From the NCBI RefSeq assembly GCF_026967475.1, contig NZ_CP114058.1, forward strand, positions 1,116,001 through 1,180,000: a DNA stretch of 64,000 nucleotides. Direction: 5' to 3'. Positions 47,647-57,227 of this stretch are shown here, piece by piece (position 1 is the stretch's first letter; the number at the start of each line of letters is the position of its first letter). The position numbers and the translations under genes are program-made. The notes below the pieces were generated by a model, which searched no databases, was not told the DNA's origin, and worked only from the letters and a program-made list of their open reading frames with translations. Source of the DNA: Rouxiella chamberiensis (GTDB lineage Bacteria; Pseudomonadota; Gammaproteobacteria; Enterobacterales; Enterobacteriaceae).

Positions 47647-48361
47647 TTATTGCAATTCGTAATCGTTGAAGACCAGCTCGGTATCGCCGCCGTTTATCAA
47701 CTCGACCGGACCCGCCGCGGTTAACGAGGCATCGCCTTTATGTACCCAGGTTTCGTGGGTACGGTTTTCGTGTCCGGGAATCGCTTCCAGAAGGCGGCCT
47801 TCGGTAAAGAACACGCGTACGCCGGGTCCTTTCTGCGTATAGACGGTGGTGCTTTCGCCGGGTTGCAGCGTCACTTTCCAGCCTTTGACCGATTTTTGAT
47901 CCAGCACCTGCTTAAAGGCGTCACTTTCGGGGCGCGTGGTCCCGTTGAAGCCCAGCGGCCCTGCCTGCTTGATTTCAAAAGCTATCTGCATGTTCAGGCT
48001 GGAACCGGTGTTGGTTATCTTGTCGACTTCGGAATGCCCCTGATGCGGGCCAAACTTGACGTTGCCGCTCTTCATTTCAAAGTCTTTGGCCGGTTTGTCC
48101 GGATAAGACGCGCGCACCGGACTGCCGTCGATGTGCGTGTTGACGTAATCGAGATGCTGGTTCGTGGAACAAGGTGGATTGCCCCGGACGAATCATCACC
48201 CGCATAACGGTCACATACTGATTCTCGAGAATGACGTGGTGATCGGGCTCCAGATTGGTCGCCACCACTTTTTCAGCGGCAAACGCGCTGGATGTCGTTG
48301 CCAGTGTCATCAGTGCTGCGCCGGTCAGCGCGCCTTTCAAAGCCAGTGTTGCTGATTTCAT
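47647..48361 (-). CDS. Secreted cupin-like protein (one frameshift)
   Basis: 237 residues when corrected. Signal peptide ALKGALTGAALMTLATTSSAFA, then LEPDHHVILENQYVTVMRV, PGQSTLFHE and PGESTTVYTQKGPGVRVFF, a beta-sandwich of the RmlC/cupin type. The break is an extra G at 48159-48160 (GCTGGTTCG); removing it joins LFHEQHLDYVNTH. Located between lactonase and cytochrome genes. Function unknown; a periplasmic role in sugar-acid metabolism is suggested only by context. Confidence 0.7.
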
Positions 48362-48398
48362 CCTAACGTCTCCTGTAGGTTGGTCCGCTTTCCGTAAG

Positions 48399-49546
48399 TT
48401 ATTGCTCGACGATTGACACCCAGTTACCGCCTTTGCCGGTGGGGTAACGGCCCAGCAGGGTCAGCTTGCCGCTGCTTTCATCGATGCTGTAGAGCGAAAG
48501 CTGAGTCGATTTCTGACCTGATTCAATCAGGAAACGGCCGGTGTTATCGATGGCAAAGCCGCGCGGTTGCGCTTCGGTCTTGATGCTCTCGAGATAAGTC
48601 AGATGACCGTTGTCGGGATTAACGGAAAACGAGGATAAAGTGCTGCTCGTGCGTTCGGTGGAGTAAAGAAAACGGCCGTTTGGCGTGAGGTGAATATCCG
48701 CCTGCCAGATGCGCGGTTTGTGTGAAGGAGGCAGGTCATCGTCGCCCGTCAGCGGACGCGCTTCGCCACGCTGCATATCTTCCTTTGGCGAAACAGAGTT
48801 GACGAACTCCTGCTCGTGCGCCTTGCCTTCGGCATCCAGCGTGACCCGCGTAATGTTGCCCGCCATTTCGGTCAGAATGTACATGTTCTGCTCGCCCTGT
48901 TTATCCTTTTGCGGGGCAATCTGGAAATGACGCGGACCGGTGGCCGCCTCTTTCTGAATATTGATGGAGGCGGGCGAATTCGGCGTAACCTTGCCGCTTT
49001 CGGGGTCAAAGCGGAATTGCAGCAACTGGTCGGCGCCAAGCAGGGTGACGTACAGGAAATGGTTGCTCGGGTCGACCTGAATGGCATGCGCGCGCTTGCC
49101 GGTGTGCACGATTTGCACCGGCGGCGTCACAACTTTGCCACTGCTGTCGAGGCGGTTGATGGTAAAGAGATCCCCGCCATAAGAGGCGCTGAGCAAAAAC
49201 GTGCCGGTCTTGTCGGTTGAAAGGTAGGCCATGCTCTCTTCCAGCGGTGACTCGCTGACTTTCTCGAGTTTGCCGTCGGGTTGTATACGGTATTGAATAA
49301 CGTGATAAGGCTTGCTGCGTACCGACACATAAAGCATTTTCCTGTCGGGCGACACCACGGAGGACATTACTTTTTCCCCGCCGGGAAATCGCCGAGCGGC
49401 TCAAGCTTGCTGGCCTTTTTATCCAGCGTGTAGCCAGAAACGGTGCCGCTGTCCGCGTTGGAAACATAGACAAAACTCTTGGCACTGGCCGCATGACTTG
49501 CGGCCAGCAGGGACATCAGCGCGAGGGCGCAAAGACTCTTCTTCAT
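48399..49546 (-). CDS. Secreted lactonase-like beta-propeller (one frameshift)
   Basis: 382 residues when corrected. Signal peptide LCALALMSLLAASHAASA, then seven-bladed propeller repeats (SFVYVSNADSGTVSGYTLD, HAIQVDPSNHFLYVTLLGAD, GFAIDNTGRFLIESGQKS) as in 6-phosphogluconolactonase/YbhE-type lactonases. The T5C4 tract at 49371-49379 lacks one base, which would rejoin DFPAGKK to VMSSVVSPDRK. Being secreted, it could hydrolyse a sugar lactone made by the periplasmic dehydrogenase (inference). Confidence 0.8.
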
Positions 49547-49608
49547 AACCCAATCCTTGTGTAATGTAGGGCACATATCGATATAGGTACGGCTATCGAG
49601 CTTTATAA

Positions 49609-50938
49609 TCAGTGACTTGAGACGGACGCCGGACGCTGCGGATTAACGTCGTCGGCATTGTCCTTTTCTTTAGGGGTGTTCAGCGGTTCAATTTTTCCCA
49701 TCACAAACAGGAAATTAAGCGCACCGAGCAGACAGATACCGCCCGCAACGCACAGCGGCACCACAAATGAGCCGTTGCTCAGGCCCAGCATCACGCCGGT
49801 GAACGAAGCGGTCACAATACCGGCCAGATTACCGGCAAAGTTCTGGATCCCGCCGAGTGTCGCCACGTAGTTGGAGTTGGGCGCGACGTCGGCAGGCAGC
49901 GTCCAGATGTTGGCTGCGGTAAACGCCAGACCCGCGTAGGTCAGTGAGAACAGGGTCAGGATGATGGTGATATTGCTGGTAAAGGCGGCGAGCGCAATTA
50001 CGGAAGACAGCACCATGCCGCTGATGAGGCAAGTTTTACGCGCCGCTGTCAGGCTAAAGCCCTTGTGATACAGCCAGTCGGAGGTCATGCCGCCGAGCAG
50101 ACTGCCGGGAATGCCCATCAGCGCAGGGATGGCACCGAGTGTACCCAGCTCTTTCAGCGAGAAGCCTTGTGAAACGGTCAGATAGGTCGGGAACCAGGTC
50201 ACGAAGAAATAGGTGGCAAAGTTCATGCAGAAGAAGCCAATCATCATGCCCCACACATTGCGATAGCCGAACAGCGTGCGCAGTTTGATTTTTTCTGCCC
50301 CCGCGAGTTGACGGTTCGCCACGGTCTTCAATCAGGTTTTGACGCTCGATGTCGTCCAGCCCTTTCATGTTTTCCGGCTCGCGGTAAAACACCAGCCACA
50401 GCACGACCCAGACCAGACCCAGCGCACCTGTAACGACAAACGAAGTTTCCCAGTCCCAGGTACTGATAAGCCAGGCCACGAGCGGCAGGGCGAGGGCGGT
50501 ACCCGCACGCGGACCCGCATCGAATATGCCTGACGCAGTCCCGCGCTGCTTTTTGGCAAACCAGTTGTAAACCACTTTGGCACAGCCCGGATTACCGCCC
50601 GCCTCACCGACGCCCAGCAGCAGACGCGAAATGAAGAGTGAGGTAAAGCCTTTACCGAAAGCCGTAAAGACGGTAAACAGCGACCACCAGCCTACGGCAA
50701 TCGCCAGACCGGCACGCGCCCCCAGTTTGTCAATCATGCGGCCGGCCGGAATTTGCATCAGGGCGTAGGTCCAGAAGAAGGCTCCCAGAATCAGGCCCAT
50801 GCTGGCGTCGTCGAGTCCTAAATCTTTTTTGATGTGAGGTGCAGCAATGGCCAGATTAACGCGGTCGATATAATTGATGGCGATGGCAAAGAAGCAAAAT
50901 ACGATCATCATCCAGCGGATTCGAGGGTATCTACGCAT
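49609..50938 (-). CDS. MFS sugar-acid importer, ACS family (one frameshift)
   Basis: 442 residues when corrected; twelve helices. The start WMMIVFCFFAIAINYIDRVNLAIAAP and DKLGARAGLAIAVGWW, GVGEAGGNPGCAKVVYNWF are the anion:cation symporter signature shared with glucarate, galactonate and hexuronate transporters. The frame breaks at 50313-50314 (extra G in GGTTCG); without it EDRGERQLAGAEKIKL reads through. First gene of the leftward operon. Preceded by operators at 51163 and 51195. Confidence 0.87.
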
Positions 50939-51162
50939 GGTGAATTCCTTTATTATCTTATGTCTATTAGTAAGTTAAGGTTTTCTGAACCATTCGACCG
51001 CCTGTCGAGAGCGCTATTTAAGCAATCTCTCGTACACTGTCTGGACAGAAACTCGGTTTTGAGGGTTTTCAGCCGAACTGTCTACAGAGTGGCCTTCTCT
51101 GAAACGGTTCTGTTATTATTTAGTGAAAACCATACCTCAAATTTGATAATGTGATGTTAAAA

Positions 51163-51174
51163 GTAAGCGATTAC
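51163..51174. promoter_or_regulatory. LacI-type operator 1
   Basis: GTAAGCGATTAC, one change from the palindrome GTAAGCGCTTAC. It lies ~225 bp before the MFS start and ~100 bp before lacI-family start. Confidence 0.6.
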
Positions 51175-51194
51175 AAAATTCAGTCAAGCCAAAA

Positions 51195-51206
51195 GTAAGC
51201 GCTTTC
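51195..51206. promoter_or_regulatory. LacI-type operator 2
   Basis: GTAAGCGCTTTC, flanked by A-rich bases, 32 bp from operator 1 (three helical turns), so both could be bound cooperatively. Confidence 0.6.
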
Positions 51207-51271
51207 AAACTTGAATCGAAAGTGTCTGCCAAATTTGTGGGCGACATCACTAATTGATAGGGACTACGGCA

Positions 51272-52306
51272 ATGAAACAGAAGACTCCTCCACAGGCCAG
51301 AGCCTCACTCGAAGACGTTGCCAGACTTTCTGGCGTCTCGACCGCGACGGTATCCCGCGTACTGAACGGCAGCACCAGCGTGCGCCAGTCAAGACGTGAG
51401 GCCGTCGAGAGCGCCTGTGAAGCCCTGGGCTATGTCATCAACCGTGCCGCCCGAACTCTGGCCTCGCGCCGCAGCATGACCATCGGCGCCGTGGTGCCCA
51501 CACTTGCCACTGAAACCTTTTCCCGCACCCTTGCAGCCTTTCAGCAGCATATTCACCAGTCAGGCTATACGCTGCTGCTGGCGAACTCCGAGTTTGATCC
51601 GGAAATCGAACTGCGTGAAGTCAACAAGCTTGTGGAATACGGCATCGACGCGCTGATGCTGGTCGGACACACTCACCATCCGCGCCTGTGGGAGCGTATC
51701 CGCCAGCATGATATTCCGTGTATTCAAACCTTCTCCATCGACACCCAGTATCCCAGCATTGGCTACGACAGCACGCTGGCCGCGCAGCATGTGGTTGAAC
51801 ATCTGCTGTCGCTGGGACACAGGAAATTCGGCGTTATTGCCGGAACGCCGCCCTCCAACGACCGCGTATCGGATCGTCTGCGCGGCACGCGTGAAACGCT
51901 GGCGGCGGCAGGATTAACGCTGCCCGCCAGCAACCTGATTGAATGCGCCTTCACCATGAACGATGCGCGAAGGGCAATGTTCGACCTGCTGGATGGACCC
52001 GAGCCGCCGACAGCGGTTATCTGCGGCAATGACATGCTGGCATTTGGCGCGATGCGGGCCGCCAGCGAGCGCTATCTGCGGGTGCCGAATGACATTTCCA
52101 TTACCGGTTTCAACGATTACGAATACGCCGAACATCTGGAACGGCCGTTAACGACCATGCGCGTGGAGCTGGATCTGATAGGCATTCGCGCCGCCGAATA
52201 CCTTCTGGCGACGCTGAACGGTGACCCGGTCGAGGCGCAGTGGGTGTTTAAACCCGAGCTTATCGTGCGCGGCAGTACCGGCTCGGCACCTCGACCTGCG
52301 CGCTAA
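51272..52306 (+). CDS. LacI-family regulator of the sugar-acid island
   Basis: 344 residues from ATG 51272. HTH: SLEDVARLSGVSTATVSRVLNG; hinge RAARTLASRR; periplasmic-binding-like effector domain (IGAVVPTLATETFSRTLAAF, ending with ERPLTTMRVELDLIG). Similar in layout to GntR-type gluconate repressors. It sits centrally between the regulated units; four operator-like sites fit its expected CG-centred palindromic recognition. Confidence 0.92.
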   Translation: MKQKTPPQARASLEDVARLSGVSTATVSRVLNGSTSVRQSRREAVESACEALGYVINRAARTLASRRSMTIGAVVPTLATETFSRTLAAFQQHIHQSGYTLLLANSEFDPEIELREVNKLVEYGIDALMLVGHTHHPRLWERIRQHDIPCIQTFSIDTQYPSIGYDSTLAAQHVVEHLLSLGHRKFGVIAGTPPSNDRVSDRLRGTRETLAAAGLTLPASNLIECAFTMNDARRAMFDLLDGPEPPTAVICGNDMLAFGAMRAASERYLRVPNDISITGFNDYEYAEHLERPLTTMRVELDLIGIRAAEYLLATLNGDPVEAQWVFKPELIVRGSTGSAPRPAR

Positions 52307-52312
52307 TGTTAT

Positions 52313-53584
52313 TCAAAGATTGACGTCGTAAAACGGCGCACGGCGCAGCAGGGCGGCATTCAGTTCCTGCGGCGTGCGTACGCCGACCAGCGCCAGATCG
52401 CGGTCGATTTCGTCCCGTAAAATGTGCATCGCGTGCTCAACACCCGCCTGACCGCCAATCACCGCGCCGTACAGGAAAGGGCGGCCCAGGAAGGTAAAGT
52501 CGGCGCCGAGCGCCAGCGCCTTCAGCACATCGGTGCCTCGACGGATCCCGCTGTCAATAATCACCTTCATATTGCCTTTTTTCGCCGCAATCTCCGCCAG
52601 CGTATGCAGCGGCGGCACCGTATAGTCCAGCTGACGCCCGCCGTGATTGGACAAAATCACGCCGTCCACGCCCAAATCGCGGGCGATGAAGGCGTCATCC
52701 GGCGACATCAGTCCCTTAACGACCAGATTACCTTTCCACTTCTTGCGAATCGCCTCGACGTGCTTCCAGTTCAACTGATCACGCGCGTGAGTGTTACGCA
52801 CTTTGCTGGACATCATGGGCGGCCCGCGCTCGGCATCGGTGTTTTCGAAATGCGGTGCGCCGTGACGCAAGAAGGTTTGCGCGACGGTCCCGAGCAGCCA
52901 GCGCGGGCTCATGGCGCTTTCGAAACAGACTTTGGGCGTGAGCTTGATAGGCATGCTAAAGCCGCTGCGGGTGTTGTGCTCGCGATTGCCGAGCATCGGC
53001 GTGTCGCCGGTTACCACAAGCGTGGTGAAGCCTGCCTGCGCCACACGATCGACCAGTCGGTCGATGCGCGGCTGGTCGCCTGCAAGATAGGCCTGGAACC
53101 AGGCGTTGGGATTGGCCTGATGCACGTCTTCGAGTTTAACCAGCGACGAGGCGCTCAGGATCATTGGCGTATTCATGGCGCGCGCGGCCTTGGCCATCGC
53201 AATGTCTGCCCGGTAGGCCACAAAGGATGCACCGCCAAGCGGCGCGACGCCAAAGGGATGATTGTAGGTATGGCCGAACAGGTCGACGCTTTGACTGCGG
53301 CCCGACACGTCGCGGAACATGCGCGGCACAAAGGCATATTGCTGGTAGGCTTTAAAATTTCCGGCGATGCCGCGGCCGGTTTCAACGCCGCCCGCCACGT
53401 ATTGGAAAATCATGTTCGGCAGTCGGCGGCGCGCGTGGCGCTCGAAATCTTCCAGCGCCAGCAGGTCGCGAAACTGGCGCGGCACGGTGCGCACGGACGT
53501 GGCAGGGGCCTTGATGTTGCCCGCGCTGGTGACGTTGCCGTTGACGCCGGGTTGCAGGGAGGATTCGTTGGCAGATGAAGTCAT
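52313..53584 (-). CDS. FMN-dependent alpha-hydroxy-acid dehydrogenase (LldD family)
   Basis: 423 residues from ATG 53584. FMN-barrel motifs: VAPLGGASFVAYRADIAMAK, ILSASSLVKLEDV, LVVTGDTPMLGNRE, the catalytic His in VDGVILSNHGGRQLDYT and IDSGIRRGTDVLKALALGAD. Oxidises 2-hydroxyacids to 2-oxo acids. Longer N-terminus than LldD (~45 extra residues). An operator lies at 53669, 85 bp upstream of the start. Confidence 0.9.
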   Translation of the reverse strand: MTSSANESSLQPGVNGNVTSAGNIKAPATSVRTVPRQFRDLLALEDFERHARRRLPNMIFQYVAGGVETGRGIAGNFKAYQQYAFVPRMFRDVSGRSQSVDLFGHTYNHPFGVAPLGGASFVAYRADIAMAKAARAMNTPMILSASSLVKLEDVHQANPNAWFQAYLAGDQPRIDRLVDRVAQAGFTTLVVTGDTPMLGNREHNTRSGFSMPIKLTPKVCFESAMSPRWLLGTVAQTFLRHGAPHFENTDAERGPPMMSSKVRNTHARDQLNWKHVEAIRKKWKGNLVVKGLMSPDDAFIARDLGVDGVILSNHGGRQLDYTVPPLHTLAEIAAKKGNMKVIIDSGIRRGTDVLKALALGADFTFLGRPFLYGAVIGGQAGVEHAMHILRDEIDRDLALVGVRTPQELNAALLRRAPFYDVNL

Positions 53585-53668
53585 GATGCGTTCCCACACT
53601 CTTGCTTGATGTAATGGTTGACGCCCGGTTCAAAGCGGACCCGGCCTCTCTGAATAGGCGATAAATTT

Positions 53669-53680
53669 GAAAGCGCTTAC
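53669..53680. promoter_or_regulatory. LacI-type operator 3
   Basis: GAAAGCGCTTAC within a TTTGAAAGCGCTTACAATA context, upstream of the FMN dehydrogenase gene. Confidence 0.65.
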
Positions 53681-53770
53681 AATATTGGCTTTAATCATCG
53701 TGTATTTCAACGTTACGGTAACAGTATTATAACTTTTTTATGTGACGCAGCTCACTTTACAGAATGATTT

Positions 53771-53782
53771 GTAAGCCCTTAC
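53771..53782. promoter_or_regulatory. LacI-type operator 4
   Basis: GTAAGCCCTTAC, ~80 bp upstream of the racemase-fold gene, 102 bp from operator 3. Confidence 0.6.
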
Positions 53783-53859
53783 ATTATGAGTCAGGCAAGA
53801 TTGAGCCAGCTGTTTTATATAAGCCAGCCCGGCATCCCCCCTTTGAAAGGAGAGTTTTC

Positions 53860-54528
53860 ATGTCACATCGCGTCGTTTTACTGCACGCCACGCCGGTGGC
53901 GATGTCCCCGATTCACACCGCCTTTCAGGAGGTCTGGCCCGAAGCCGAGCTGGTCAATCTGCTGGACGATGGTTTGTCTACCGATCGTGCTCGCGAGTCT
54001 GAACTTAGCGAATCGATGATTGCGCGGTTCGTCCGCTTCGGCCATTACGGCTACGACATGAAGGCCGACGGTATTCTGATTACCTGCTCGGCCTTTGGTC
54101 CGGCTATCGACCAACTGGCGTCCGAATTGCCGATCCCCGTCCTGAAACCCAACGAGGCGATGTTTCACGAGGCGGTAGCGCAGGGCAACAACATCGGCAT
54201 GCTGGCGACCTTTGGTCCTTCCGTCGAAACCATGACCGACGAATTTGACAGCTACGTTGCCGAACACGGCGCGAAGGCGACCCTGACCACCATTCTGGTC
54301 GACGACGCCATCGATTTACTGAAAAAAGGCGATGCCGAAAGCCATAACCGGCTGGTCGCCGCGCGTGCCAAAGAGTTGGCGCACTGCGATGTCATCATGC
54401 TGGCGCACTTTTCCACCTCGCGCGCCGCTGCCGCCGTGCGGGAAAACGTTACGGTCCCGGTTTTGACCGCGCCGCACGCTGCGGTCAATCGTATCAAGGC
54501 CAGCATTCTGGCCGCCGAGAAGGAATAA
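53860..54528 (+). CDS. Asp/Glu-racemase-superfamily protein
   Basis: 222 residues from ATG 53860, behind AAAGGAGAG. It has one catalytic-type Cys (DGILITCSAFGPAIDQ) but the second position reads CDVIMLAHFSTSRAA, without the partner Cys, unlike true racemases and closer to single-cysteine relatives (maleate isomerase or arylmalonate decarboxylase-like). Followed three bases later by the kinase gene. It may be an isomerase, racemase or decarboxylase of a sugar acid (inference). Confidence 0.8.
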   Translation: MSHRVVLLHATPVAMSPIHTAFQEVWPEAELVNLLDDGLSTDRARESELSESMIARFVRFGHYGYDMKADGILITCSAFGPAIDQLASELPIPVLKPNEAMFHEAVAQGNNIGMLATFGPSVETMTDEFDSYVAEHGAKATLTTILVDDAIDLLKKGDAESHNRLVAARAKELAHCDVIMLAHFSTSRAAAAVRENVTVPVLTAPHAAVNRIKASILAAEKE

Positions 54529-54531
54529 TCT

Positions 54532-55801
54532 ATGTTGATTGGCGTCATTGCAGACGACTTTACCGGCGCGAGCGACATCGCGGTGACCCTCTCCAAAGGG
54601 CTGACGGGTGAGGGCGGCCTGCGCACCACGCAGTATCTCGGCACACCGTCGCAGCCCGCAGAACCCGAGGTGGAAGCGGGCGTCATTGCCCTGAAAAGCC
54701 GTTCGATTCCAGCCTCTCAGGCGGTCGAACAGTCGCTGGTTGCCTGCGAGTGGTTGCTGGCGCAAGGCTGTCGGCAGATAGTTTTTAAATATTGCTCAAC
54801 CTTTGACTCCACCGACGAGGGCAATATCGGCCCCGTTACCGATGCGCTGGCCGAGAGACTCAAGGCAGACCGCGTGGTGATGTGTCCGGCGTTTCCGGCG
54901 ATGGGTCGAACCTTGTATCAGGGGCATCTGTTTGTGCATGGCAAGCCGCTTAACGAATCGGGCATGGAGCATCATCCCCTGACGCCGATGAAAGATGCCG
55001 ACCTGCGCCGCGTGCTGCATAAACAGACGCGTCATCGCGTGGCGCACATTGGCTGGCAAAAGGTGGCGCAAGGGGTTGAGGCCTTGCGGCAGGCGCTCGA
55101 AACGCCTGAACCGCATGAAACCACGCTGGTGCTGGTGGATGCGCTGGACGAGCGTGATCTGCAAACAATCGGTGAAGCTTGTGCCGGGTTGCCGCTGCTG
55201 ACGGGCGGCTCAGGCATTGCGCTTGCGTTACCGCGTAACTTTATCGTCAAGGGCCTTGCCAGAGGGCATTGTGCCGGGGTTGACGGCGTCGAAGGTCCGG
55301 AGGCCATTCTGGTGGGCAGTTGCTCGGGTGCCACGCGCGGACAGATAGATGAACATCAGAAGCGGCATCCGGTCTTGATGATTGAGGTCAAAGACGTGCT
55401 CGGCGGCGTTACCGGTCCGGATGAGCTGGTGGCGTTTATTCAGGCGCATCAGGGGAAGCGCCGCTGGTCTATTCTTCCGGCACGCCCGAGTCGGTGAAAA
55501 AATCCAGCAGGAGTACGGCCGTGAAAAGGTGGCCGCAGCACTGGATACGCTTTTTGGCGAGACGGCACAAAAACTGGTGGCAGCCGGTACGCGCCGAATT
55601 GTGGTGGGCGGTGGTGAAACATCGGGAGCGGTGGTAAGCGCGCTTAATCTCGGAGCCTTGACCATCGGCGAGGAGATCGATACCGGCGTGCCCGCCATGG
55701 TTTCCCACGGCAGCCAACCTTTGGCATTGGCGCTGAAGTCCGGCAATTTTGGCGGCAAGGATTTCTTTGCGAGGGCGCTCGACACGCTGCGCGGAAGATA
55801 A
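54532..55801 (+). CDS. OtnK/YgbK-type four-carbon acid sugar kinase (two frameshifts)
   Basis: 423 residues when corrected. DUF1537 kinase: start GVIADDFTGASDIAVTLSKG, middle YCSTFDSTDEGNIGPVTDAL, YQGHLFVHG, and C-terminal NBD RIVVGGGETSGAVVSAL and MVSHGSQPLALALKSGNFGG. Breaks: G4 at 55452-55455 and A6 at 55497-55502, each one base short; correcting both gives GEAPLVYSSGTPESVKKIQQ. Characterised relatives phosphorylate 3-oxo-tetronate or related acids. No OtnC decarboxylase or OtnI isomerase is encoded in this window. Confidence 0.88.
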
Positions 55802-55802
55802 G

Positions 55803-57227
55803 TCAATCGATGGCGGGTTCGGCAGGAGAGTGGCCGCCAAGTGCGGCATAAAGCCGAACCGCATTGATTTTACGCGCCAGCACGTTTTGTAGCAGGCCGA
55901 GTTGCGCCTGTCGGCGGGCGCTTTTGGCATCAAGCCAGGGCTGGATGTCCGTACTGCCCCGCTGCCAGCGAAGATAGGTAAGATTTTCGGTTTCTTGTGA
56001 CAACGCCAGAGCCTCTTGCTGATAGATGCGTTGAGTCATCAACTGCTGACGGGCGGACAGCGCCTGTTCTACCTCTTTCAAGGCCGTTTGCAGCTGGTTG
56101 ATAAAATTGACCCTGTTGGCTTCGAAGACCAGATAGGCGCTCTTTCGGCTGAAACGGGCAGTGTTGAACTGGATAAAGGGCAAGGCCAGCGTCGCGCCGA
56201 GCGCACCCAATGGATCGGTGAAATAGTGCGTCAGCGTTGGACTCAAGGTGCCGTAACTTGCCGTTAAATTAAACGAAGGATAGAAGCCGAGTCGCACGGC
56301 ATCGGCTTCGGCCAGACTGCTGCGCACCCGTAGCTCGGCCGCATGAACATCTGCGCGGCGGGCAAGGATCTGCACCGGAAGTCCGGCCCGTGGTGTCGGA
56401 AACGGGGTATCTTGCAGATCGGTGAGTTCGTCGGGCGTCGATGTGCCGAGTAGCAAATCAAACGCCAGACGCGCCTCGACGAGGTCTTGCTGTATCACGG
56501 AGAGGGCATTCTGCCTCAGCGCCACCGCTTGCCTTGCAAACAGCATATCGCCACCGCTGATGGCACCCGCCTCGTAACGAACCTGCGCAAGCCGCACACT
56601 CTGGCCGGCCTCCTTGAGGTCGGCTTGCGCATTGCGCTGCACGCGATGCAGAAAACCTATCTGCCAGCGCGCCTCGGCGACGGAAACACAGATAGCCAGC
56701 CTGATGGCCTCAACATCGCGCTCGCTGGCGTGCGCCAGAAGGGTGGCGGCCTCACGGGTTGCCTGTTCTTTACCCCAGAGATCCAGCGGATAACCGGCAG
56801 TGAATGCGGTTGATGCCGTGCGCACCGTCTGCGGTTGAGTACCCGCCGGATGAGATAAAGGACGCGCCAACCCGGCACTGAACGACAGTGAGGTGGACGG
56901 CCAGCGCGACAGACCCGCGAACGCCGCCTGAAGTCGCGCCAGTCTGCTTTGCAATACGCCAAATTTTACCTCTGCATTATGTCGTAGTGCGGTCGCCAGC
57001 AACGCGGGCAAGGCGGGATCGCCAAGCGAATACCAGAAACCATCGCCGCGCGGCGAAGGCGCTGCGGGCGAATGATTGGCGTTGTCCTCGGCAAATATCC
57101 AGCGTGCGGGCAGCGGCGGTGCTTCGGGCGGCGGCGTTCTCAGGCTGTTGCAGCCGCCCAGCCCTACCGCCAACATGCAGGCGAGCATAAAACGTTTCAG
57201 GGGCAACCCTGCCTTGCCTGTCTTCAT
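55803..57227 (-). CDS. Outer-membrane factor lipoprotein, NodT/OprM type
   Basis: 474 residues from ATG 57227. Lipobox LGGC (signal LKRFMLACMLAVGLGGC). Two OEP domains with coiled-coil helices (LSRWPSTSLSFSAGLAR, RADVHAAELRVRSSLAEADAVR). It provides the outer-membrane channel for MacA-MacB, replacing TolC. Start overlaps macB stop by ATGA. Confidence 0.9.
   Translation of the reverse strand: MKTGKAGLPLKRFMLACMLAVGLGGCNSLRTPPPEAPPLPARWIFAEDNANHSPAAPSPRGDGFWYSLGDPALPALLATALRHNAEVKFGVLQSRLARLQAAFAGLSRWPSTSLSFSAGLARPLSHPAGTQPQTVRTASTAFTAGYPLDLWGKEQATREAATLLAHASERDVEAIRLAICVSVAEARWQIGFLHRVQRNAQADLKEAGQSVRLAQVRYEAGAISGGDMLFARQAVALRQNALSVIQQDLVEARLAFDLLLGTSTPDELTDLQDTPFPTPRAGLPVQILARRADVHAAELRVRSSLAEADAVRLGFYPSFNLTASYGTLSPTLTHYFTDPLGALGATLALPFIQFNTARFSRKSAYLVFEANRVNFINQLQTALKEVEQALSARQQLMTQRIYQQEALALSQETENLTYLRWQRGSTDIQPWLDAKSARRQAQLGLLQNVLARKINAVRLYAALGGHSPAEPAID

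Larger units (their letters stand above)
50939..51271. other. Divergent control region of the sugar-acid island
   Basis: This separates the MFS operon from the LacI gene. It holds two operators (51163-51174 and 51195-51206). Confidence 0.6.

Noticed and set aside
48382..48392. GGTCCGCTTTCC near the cupin gene and AAAGCGGACC near 53632
   Set aside because: They share 8-9 bases with the dispersed repeat core but lack its loop and opposite arm, so they are probably chance matches.
52424..53578. 384-codon open frame on the plus strand
   Set aside because: Antisense to the FMN-dependent dehydrogenase gene; composition is shadow-like (His- and Arg-rich) with no motif.
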